From: CAZXCQ01 sp964639275 | GTDB taxonomy: Bacteria > Desulfobacterota > DSM-4660 > Desulfatiglandales > Desulfatiglandaceae | DNA: 10,802 nt | NCBI GenBank assembly: GCA_964639275.1 | Contig: CAZXCQ010000210.1 | Span: forward strand, 1-10,802 | Reading direction: 5' to 3' | Part shown: positions 5,650-10,802 of the stretch, one piece after another | How positions within the stretch are numbered: position 1 is the first letter of the stretch | Layout: every line of letters begins with the position of its first letter | Notes under the pieces: generated by a model | The model's input: only the letters and a program-made list of their open reading frames with translations | The model's database searches: none | Told to the model about the DNA's origin: nothing | Translations under genes and position numbers: made by a program

Positions 5650-6803
5650 AACGCGCCCTGCCCGAGTTCCCTCGAAAGGATGATCCTCATGACCTCAGAG
5701 GTCCCTTCAACGATCTGCAGCACTTTTGCCCCCCTGTAATAGCGGGAGACCGGGTATTCCATCATATAACCGTAGCCCCCGTGGATCTGAACGGCATCTG
5801 AGGCAACCTTTTCAAGCATCTCCGAGGCAAAGAGCTTTGCAACCGTTGCTTCAAATGTGTGTCTACGGCCCTGATCCTTTAGCCACGCCGCCTTGAGGTA
5901 CTGATTTCTCGCAAGTTCTATGGCAACGGACATATCGGCCAGCTTGAACTGGATGGCCTGGAAGCTCCCAATTGGTTTGCCAAATTGCACCCTTTCCCCT
6001 GCATACCGGAGCGATTCATCCAAACAGGCCTGGGCGGCCCCAACGGCCATGGCCGCAATACTGATTCGACCGGTCTGAAGCACAGACAGGTGCTGCGAAA
6101 AGCCTTTTACAGGGTCGCCCAACAGATTGTCCCTGGAGATTCGACAGTTATCAAAGCTAACCTCATGAGTGGCAGAGCCGTGCCATCCGATCTTTTCGTA
6201 TCGCTTACCAAGGACAAACCCCGGGGAATCCTTTGGCACGACAAAGGTAGAGATCCGCCCCCGGCCCTTAGCGGCCTTTTTTGTCACGGCAGCAATGACG
6301 ATGATGCTGGCGTTATCCAGGCCAATATTGGTAATGAACTGTTTGGACCCATTGATCACCCATTCACTACCCTCCAGGGTCGCGCTGGTACGGATAGATG
6401 CGGCATCCGAACCGGCATCGGGTTCGGTCAGACCAAAGGCGCCGATCTCCTCTCCTCTGGCTATCGGGATCAGCCATTTCCTTTTCTGCTCCTCCGTACC
6501 AAATACCTCCAGCTCTTGGGCGACGACACTGGTTGTCACATCCAGAAGCGCCCCGAGTGTGGGATCTCCCCTGGAGATCTCCTCGATACAGAGGTGCATC
6601 CCTACCCAGTCTCCGCCACTGCCCCCGTACTGCTCGGAGATGGGGATGCCCATCATTCCCAGGCGAGCCATCTGCGAAATGATATCATAGGGGTACTCCC
6701 CTGTCCGCTCGATCTCCTCTGCCCGTGGGAAGATAATTTCCTGAGCAAAAGACCGGCACATATCCCGGATCATCTTATGCTCTTCAGTTAGATCAAAATC
6801 CAA
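5646..6803 (-). CDS. Acyl-CoA dehydrogenase (short-chain/butyryl-CoA dehydrogenase-like)
   Basis: The 385-residue protein has the full length and all main motifs of an FAD-dependent acyl-CoA dehydrogenase, which oxidises an acyl-CoA to the 2-enoyl-CoA and passes electrons to an electron-transfer flavoprotein. The first signature is GAFGLTEPDAGSDAASIRT (121-139). The second is QIHGGYGYMMEYPVSRYYRG (339-358), followed by VLQIVEGTSE (361-370), where E366 sits at the position of the catalytic base of butyryl-CoA dehydrogenase. R271 and the FGKPIGSFQ segment (274-282) are also typical. The start codon is TTG at 6803, supported by AGGAGG 6 nt upstream (6810-6815). No ETF genes are in the window. 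Its 3' end overlaps the convergent adenosyltransferase gene by 4 nt. The substrate chain length cannot be decided from sequence alone; degradation of short or branched acyl-CoA is the likely role. Confidence 0.93.
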   Translation of the reverse strand: MDFDLTEEHKMIRDMCRSFAQEIIFPRAEEIERTGEYPYDIISQMARLGMMGIPISEQYGGSGGDWVGMHLCIEEISRGDPTLGALLDVTTSVVAQELEVFGTEEQKRKWLIPIARGEEIGAFGLTEPDAGSDAASIRTSATLEGSEWVINGSKQFITNIGLDNASIIVIAAVTKKAAKGRGRISTFVVPKDSPGFVLGKRYEKIGWHGSATHEVSFDNCRISRDNLLGDPVKGFSQHLSVLQTGRISIAAMAVGAAQACLDESLRYAGERVQFGKPIGSFQAIQFKLADMSVAIELARNQYLKAAWLKDQGRRHTFEATVAKLFASEMLEKVASDAVQIHGGYGYMMEYPVSRYYRGAKVLQIVEGTSEVMRIILSRELGQGAF

Positions 6804-6860
6804 CTCTGACCTCCTTTTTTCATCGTATCGATATTAGCTTTCTTCAACACCGGATTTTCC

Positions 6861-6889
6861 TTGACACCAAGAACCATTTTTGCTATATT
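6861..6889 (+). promoter_or_regulatory. Sigma-70-type promoter for the unknown gene and gltX
   Basis: TTGACA (6861-6866) matches the consensus -35 perfectly. It is followed after exactly 17 bp by TATATT (6884-6889), a 5/6 match to the -10 box. Transcription would start near 6896 and leave a leader of about 84 nt before the ATG at 6980. It is the best promoter in the window. Confidence 0.8.
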
Positions 6890-6979
6890 TTTTAGGTAGT
6901 TAGTGATGTTTGAGGTTATTTCTGCACAGAATAGCCGGTTTCATAATAATATCTTCCCTCATGAGGTAAGTGGTGGTCT

Positions 6980-8071
6980 ATGTGGAAATACAGGGAACAA
7001 CTCAGTTATTTCGAAAAGCTTAAACGTTCACTTTATGAGATATTGAGAGATGGCCTAGAGGACCGGTTGATGAAGATCTCCCTGATCGATTCCTATTTTA
7101 ATTATCTTAGCAAGGGAGTGCCCTATGACTTTGTGGACAAGCGCGAACTCAAGCCCAAATGCAAACCCGTGGAAAAGGAATCAGAGTTGTTCAACACCTT
7201 TATCATCATCTTTTGCGAAGGGATTATCTCACCTGACTTAAAGAACTATATTAGGTTTTTTCCCTACAACACTGTAATAAAAAAGAATCTTGAGTACCTG
7301 GCCAATTTTTCATTACACAAGGAATTCCATCAAGATCTCCGGCATTTTGAGAATCCCGGCTTTCTCGATTTTCTTGAAAGGCTTTTGAACGTTGACTATG
7401 CCTTACTCCTTCAACAAGACCCGACTGTCAAGAAGAAAAACCGATACTCCCTTACGCATTTCCATGTCAAGATTGACTGGCCTATCGCCGATGCGGCTGA
7501 GGACCTGGCCAAGTCTTTGAGATACATTCAAAACAGCCTGTATGAAAATGGAGACAAACAGGGCCGAATCCTGCAAAACAAGCTCTTTGAGTATTATGGC
7601 TGCCACCACACGGTTGGGGGGAGACGGACTGCCGGCCTCATTGCCGCCCAGCTGTTAAAGAAGCTCGATGTCATCTCCACTGTATTTGTCTCCAGTTCCG
7701 GCTCCAGATCCCTTTACAGATACTCCGAACGGGGGGTGTCAAAATTCTTTCTGGTAAAACTGACAAAGAAACAGGTCCATTTCCTGGCTAGACGCGAGGG
7801 CCTAAAGGTCGATAACTTTAGGTCCAAATACCTTTACCCCGCAGAGGGTGCCGATGTCGGGATTTCAGAGGCCTCCTACGTGTACACCGTGCACTCATTA
7901 CCCCCCAGGGACGGGAAGCTCCGGAAGCTTAATCCTGCCTATAACTGGCTAAGACTCAAAGAAGAACTCCTTCGCCCCAAGTCTGAAGAGACCGGGGCGA
8001 GACCCATCAGCTATCACTGGATCTACCACCGGGAAAGGGAGCGGTGGTCAGGAGATCTAAAGGATAATTGA
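6980..8071 (+). CDS. Unrecognised 363-residue protein co-transcribed with gltX
   Basis: I do not recognise this family. The protein is soluble-looking: no signal peptide and no membrane segment. It is rich in lysine, arginine, tyrosine and phenylalanine. The N-terminal half (about 1-150) appears helical. The middle has LFEYYGCHHTVGGRRTAGLI (202-221), the most motif-like stretch, with paired His, GG and RR. It is followed by VFVSSSGSRSLYRYSERG (235-252), a Ser/Arg-rich turn region. The C-terminal part has YTVHSLPPRDGKLRKLNPAY (302-321) and ends in a charged HRERERW tail. The start is fixed: the only in-frame codons between the ATG and an upstream TGA at 6962 are not starts. The SD is weak (GTGGTGG, 6970-6976). 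CCTCATGAGG (6957-6966), a perfect palindrome, lies just before it and includes a two-codon ATG-AGG-TAA. The gene ends 1 nt before gltX, so the two are surely co-transcribed. A basic, aromatic-rich protein beside a tRNA synthetase could bind RNA, but that is a guess. Confidence 0.85.
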   Translation: MWKYREQLSYFEKLKRSLYEILRDGLEDRLMKISLIDSYFNYLSKGVPYDFVDKRELKPKCKPVEKESELFNTFIIIFCEGIISPDLKNYIRFFPYNTVIKKNLEYLANFSLHKEFHQDLRHFENPGFLDFLERLLNVDYALLLQQDPTVKKKNRYSLTHFHVKIDWPIADAAEDLAKSLRYIQNSLYENGDKQGRILQNKLFEYYGCHHTVGGRRTAGLIAAQLLKKLDVISTVFVSSSGSRSLYRYSERGVSKFFLVKLTKKQVHFLARREGLKVDNFRSKYLYPAEGADVGISEASYVYTVHSLPPRDGKLRKLNPAYNWLRLKEELLRPKSEETGARPISYHWIYHRERERWSGDLKDN

Positions 8072-8072
8072 G

Positions 8073-9476
8073 ATGTTAGATATCGTAACCCGATTTCCCC
8101 CAAGCCCCACAGGCTATCTCCACATCGGAGGTGCCAGGACCGCTCTCTTTAACTGGCTTTTCGCAAGACAGAAAGGGGGTAAATTTATCCTTCGCATCGA
8201 AGATACAGACAGGGAAAGGTCTTCTGAAGAAGCCACCAGGGCCATCCTCGAATCCATGGAGTGGCTCGGCCTGGACTGGGACGAAGGGCCCTATTTTCAG
8301 TCCCGACGGTATGATATTTACAACGCCGCCATTGAGAAGCTTCTTGCCACGGATCAGGCCTACTACTGCCATTGCACACCGGAGACACTGGAACAAAAGA
8401 GGAAAGAGGCAAGCAGCAGGGGGCTCAAACCCAAATATGATGGCCAGTGCCGGGATCTGGGTCTTGGCCCTGCGCCGGGTGCCGTGGTCAGGCTCAAGAG
8501 CCCCCCGAGTGGCATAACGCAATTCAATGACCTGGTGAAAGGCCCGATCGCTTTTAACAATGAGGAACTGGACGACCTTATTCTAAAAAGGTCCGATGGG
8601 AGCCCTACCTATCACATGGCCGTGGTCGCTGATGACATCGACCTGGGTATAACCTACGTGATCAGGGGGGATGATCACGTCAACAACACCCCGCGCCAGA
8701 TAATGATCTATAAGGCCCTGGGGGAACCTCTTCCCCACTATGCCCACCTCCCCATGATCCTGGGGCCCGACAAACACAGACTGAGCAAGAGACATGGCGC
8801 CATGTCGGTTCTGGCTTACAGGGATATGGGGTATCTGCCACACGCCCTCCTCAATTCTTTGGCCAGGCTGGGCTGGTCCCATGGAGACCAGGAGAAATTT
8901 ACCAGAGAAGAGCTCATAGAGTCCTTTTCTCTTGAAAATGTGGGTAAGGCCGCCGGTGTATTTAACCTGGAAAAGCTCCTTGATCTAAATGGCTGGTATA
9001 TCCGTGAATCTCCCGACGAGTTCCTGGCAGGTGCGGTGGTTCCCTTTATCCGGAGGATGGGTTTTGAAGACCCCGGCGAGGAGAAGTTGACAAAGGCAGT
9101 GGCCGTCCTCAAGCTGAGAAGCAAGACCCTTGTCGAGATGGCAGAAGGGGCCCGTTTTCTGTTCCAAAAAGAGATGGACTACGACGAGAAGGGGGATGAG
9201 AAGTTTCTCAAGCCCAATGTGCTGGGTCTCTTTGAGGCGCTCCTGGGGGAATTCGAGAAGACGCCAGAATTCACTCAGGCGCTTCTTGAAAAGGCCTTTT
9301 CGGCATTCCTGGAGGAAAAGGGGATCAAACTGAGCAAGATCGCCCAGCCGCTCAGGGTCGCATTGACAGGGAAAACAGCGAGCCCCGGTATCTTCGAGGT
9401 CATGGAACTCCTGGGAAAAGACACGGTCCTTGAAAGGCTCAGGCGGGTCATCACCCACATCCATGCCAAGGGGTGA
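8073..9476 (+). CDS. gltX: Glutamyl-tRNA synthetase (class I)
   Basis: The 467-residue enzyme charges tRNA with glutamate in the cytoplasm and has the usual length of bacterial GluRS. The HIGH-type motif is RFPPSPTGYLHIGGARTAL (7-25), and the KMSKS-type motif is HRLSKRHGA (235-243). IEDTDRERS (42-50) and VIRGDDHVNNTPRQI (196-210) are class I GluRS hallmarks. C99-x-C101, Y122 and C126 match the zinc-binding insertion seen in E. coli GluRS, though the fourth ligand position is Asp rather than His. The start at 8073 lies 1 nt after the upstream stop, with AAAGGA 8 nt before the ATG (8059-8064). It is therefore the second gene of a pair driven from the promoter at 6861. Whether it is discriminating or also charges tRNA-Gln cannot be read directly. 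The 3' end is 11 bp from the convergent M20 gene, and no terminator is visible between them. Confidence 0.97.
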   Translation: MLDIVTRFPPSPTGYLHIGGARTALFNWLFARQKGGKFILRIEDTDRERSSEEATRAILESMEWLGLDWDEGPYFQSRRYDIYNAAIEKLLATDQAYYCHCTPETLEQKRKEASSRGLKPKYDGQCRDLGLGPAPGAVVRLKSPPSGITQFNDLVKGPIAFNNEELDDLILKRSDGSPTYHMAVVADDIDLGITYVIRGDDHVNNTPRQIMIYKALGEPLPHYAHLPMILGPDKHRLSKRHGAMSVLAYRDMGYLPHALLNSLARLGWSHGDQEKFTREELIESFSLENVGKAAGVFNLEKLLDLNGWYIRESPDEFLAGAVVPFIRRMGFEDPGEEKLTKAVAVLKLRSKTLVEMAEGARFLFQKEMDYDEKGDEKFLKPNVLGLFEALLGEFEKTPEFTQALLEKAFSAFLEEKGIKLSKIAQPLRVALTGKTASPGIFEVMELLGKDTVLERLRRVITHIHAKG

Positions 9477-9487
9477 TGGTCGCCGAC

Positions 9488-10720
9488 TCACTCGCCCAGA
9501 AATAGACAGGCAAATATCTTGGCGTCTTTCAAGATGTTTGAGATCAGGCAGTATTCGTTGGGCTGATGCGCCGAGCCCAGCCCGGTAGACCAGACCGCTG
9601 CCGGTAGGCCGGCCCTCCTGAAAAACGCCGCAACGGTCCCGCCCCCGATCCCCATGGGTGTGGCCTCCCTGCCCGTCACGCGTTTGATTGTCCTTTCAAG
9701 GGCCTTCACCACCGGCGCCTTTACTGAGGTGGGCTGGGTTGCCTCCTGTCTGTAAACGGACGCAATCGAAATATCCAGACCGAGTTCGGTCTCAATCTCC
9801 GAGGCGATCTCCCTGGCGGCAGAAAGGACCTCATCCACCGGGTACTGGGGGAGGATCCGGCAGTCCACAAAAAAGACGTCCTTGCCGGGTATGGTGTTTA
9901 CGTTGGGGACATTGGCCTCCATCTTGGTAGGCTCAAAGGTGGATTCAGGGGGATCGAAGAGTCCATCGGAGAGACCAAATCGTTCCCTTAGCTCAGCCAG
10001 CGACACAATCAGCCGGGCAGCACCGAAAAGACTGTTTTTCCCTTTTTCGGGTGTGCTCGCATGGCATTGCCTTCCGGTAACGGTAAATCTGAGCCACAGG
10101 AGCGATTTCTCGGCCACTTCGATCATGGTACCGTCTTCGTTCCCCCCGTCCGGGACAACAATCAGATCATCCTTGCTAAAGCAATTCCTGTAATTCTGGA
10201 GGAGATAACAGAGCCCGTATTTGCTCCCGGTCTCCTCGTCTGCCACAACCACGAGACCCGCACCTCTTCCTAACCCCGCCCCCGATCCCAGCACCGCCTT
10301 GAGTCCCAGATAGGAACTGATAAAACCCTGCTGGTTATCCTCAACACCTCTCCCGACGATCCGGTCACCTTGCACGTCTATCTGGTAGGGATCACTTTCC
10401 CAGAGCGACAGGTCACCCGGGGGAACGATGTCTGAGTGGCTCAACACCCATACTCGGGGCGCCCCCTCCGCCCCCTCCCAGTCTGCGATCAGGTTGGGCC
10501 TGTATCCATCCTGTGCCCTTTCATCATGGGCCCTGACCTCTTCAAGACTGGAAGGATGAATCGATTCCAGCAGCCCGCGGATAAGTGCCGTCTTCTCATG
10601 TTCGCCCGAACCGCCATTTTCAGGTCCAAGCGCAATCCTGGCGGTAAGGGACCTCTGAAGGTCAATGACCTCGTCCCTGTACCCATCTATTATCTGGAAG
10701 ACTTCCTCAGTTCTCGACAT
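9488..10720 (-). CDS. M20 family zinc metallohydrolase (ArgE/DapE/carboxypeptidase-like)
   Basis: The 410-residue protein belongs to the M20 family of di-zinc hydrolases that cleave amide bonds in N-acyl amino acids or small peptides. Metal ligands can be followed: SHSDIVPPGD (94-103, H95), GRGVEDNQQG (123-132, D128), ADEETGS (160-166, catalytic E162 and ligand E163), VVPDGG (188-193, D191) and SAHQPNEY (383-390, H385). The lid/dimerisation domain contains LRFTVTGRQCHASTPEKGKN (210-229), with the conserved His at 220. The VEDNQQG version of the third motif, instead of the commoner DMKGG, is typical of a subgroup of M20 metallohydrolases rather than classic ArgE or DapE. I therefore give no gene name. 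The ATG at 10720 has AGAGGA 10 nt upstream (10731-10736). It lacks a signal peptide, so it is probably cytoplasmic. The substrate is unknown. Confidence 0.9.
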   Translation of the reverse strand: MSRTEEVFQIIDGYRDEVIDLQRSLTARIALGPENGGSGEHEKTALIRGLLESIHPSSLEEVRAHDERAQDGYRPNLIADWEGAEGAPRVWVLSHSDIVPPGDLSLWESDPYQIDVQGDRIVGRGVEDNQQGFISSYLGLKAVLGSGAGLGRGAGLVVVADEETGSKYGLCYLLQNYRNCFSKDDLIVVPDGGNEDGTMIEVAEKSLLWLRFTVTGRQCHASTPEKGKNSLFGAARLIVSLAELRERFGLSDGLFDPPESTFEPTKMEANVPNVNTIPGKDVFFVDCRILPQYPVDEVLSAAREIASEIETELGLDISIASVYRQEATQPTSVKAPVVKALERTIKRVTGREATPMGIGGGTVAAFFRRAGLPAAVWSTGLGSAHQPNEYCLISNILKDAKIFACLFLGE

Positions 10721-10745
10721 AGGTGATTATTCCTCTTACCCTTTG

Positions 10746-10773
10746 ATGGTAACATCTCAAAAAACAGGGGCAA
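10746..10773 (-). promoter_or_regulatory. Possible promoter of the M20 gene
   Basis: On the minus strand TTGCCC (complement of 10768-10773) and TACCAT (complement of 10746-10751) are 16 bp apart, each matching the sigma-70 boxes at 4 of 6 positions. A start near 10738 would leave a leader of about 18 nt containing the AGAGGA ribosome-binding site. This is plausible by position but weak by sequence. The rest of the window's right edge (10774-10802) shows nothing recognisable. Confidence 0.3.
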
Positions 10774-10802
10774 AGGTGTGGCATGGGGGTCTTTTTTTCT
10801 TC

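Noticed and set aside
5985..6791. Plus-strand open frame of 268 codons
   Set aside because: It is antisense to the acyl-CoA dehydrogenase, which has both family signatures and a strong ribosome-binding site.

Overview
This window looks like chromosomal DNA of an anaerobic bacterium, most likely a Desulfobacterota (deltaproteobacterial) lineage. That placement is inferred from the gene mix and general protein style: a DUF362/ferredoxin protein, an acyl-CoA dehydrogenase, CobA/CobO/BtuR-type corrinoid adenosyltransferases, a Tat-exported binding protein, and a 'GTCATTCC..GGAATCCAG' intergenic repeat. No rRNA or other marker is present to confirm it. Coding density is high and genes lie on both strands. 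I see no CRISPR array, tRNA, rRNA, phage gene or transposase gene.

Layout, left to right. At 1-55 there is a palindromic extragenic repeat. A perfect 13-bp hairpin (170-202) closes a minus-strand gene for a Tat-exported ABC-type solute-binding protein (229-1593); no permease or ATPase gene is visible. A gap of about 540 bp follows (1594-2136) with at best one doubtful small ORF. Next comes a minus-strand cluster, read right to left: a small corrinoid adenosyltransferase (4211 to 3708), a 49-codon stub of an FAD-dependent oxidoreductase translationally coupled to it (3708 to 3559), and a DUF362 protein with two Fe-S motifs (3462 to 2137). Diverging from this cluster across a 400-bp gap is a second, two-domain adenosyltransferase (4612-5649). 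Its N-terminal half has lost its nucleotide-binding motifs, while its C-terminal half keeps them. The gap carries a MITE-like element of about 150-160 bp with perfect terminal inverted repeats and short flanking direct repeats. An acyl-CoA dehydrogenase gene (6803 to 5646, TTG start) converges on the two-domain gene with a 4-nt overlap of the ends.

To the right, a textbook sigma-70 promoter (6861-6889) drives a plus-strand pair: an unrecognised 363-residue protein (6980-8071) and glutamyl-tRNA synthetase gltX (8073-9476), separated by 1 nt. An M20-family metallohydrolase gene (10720 to 9488) converges on gltX.

The most interesting part is the corrinoid locus at 2137-5649. It has three adenosyltransferase-type domains (one canonical, one with an altered P-loop, one degenerate), the remnant of a flavoprotein that was once coupled to one of them, and an iron-sulfur DUF362 protein. 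Corrinoid adenosylation requires reduction of cobalt to Co(I), so a redox-linked adenosylation module that has partly decayed is a reasonable, untested reading. The second point of interest is the unknown protein tied to gltX.
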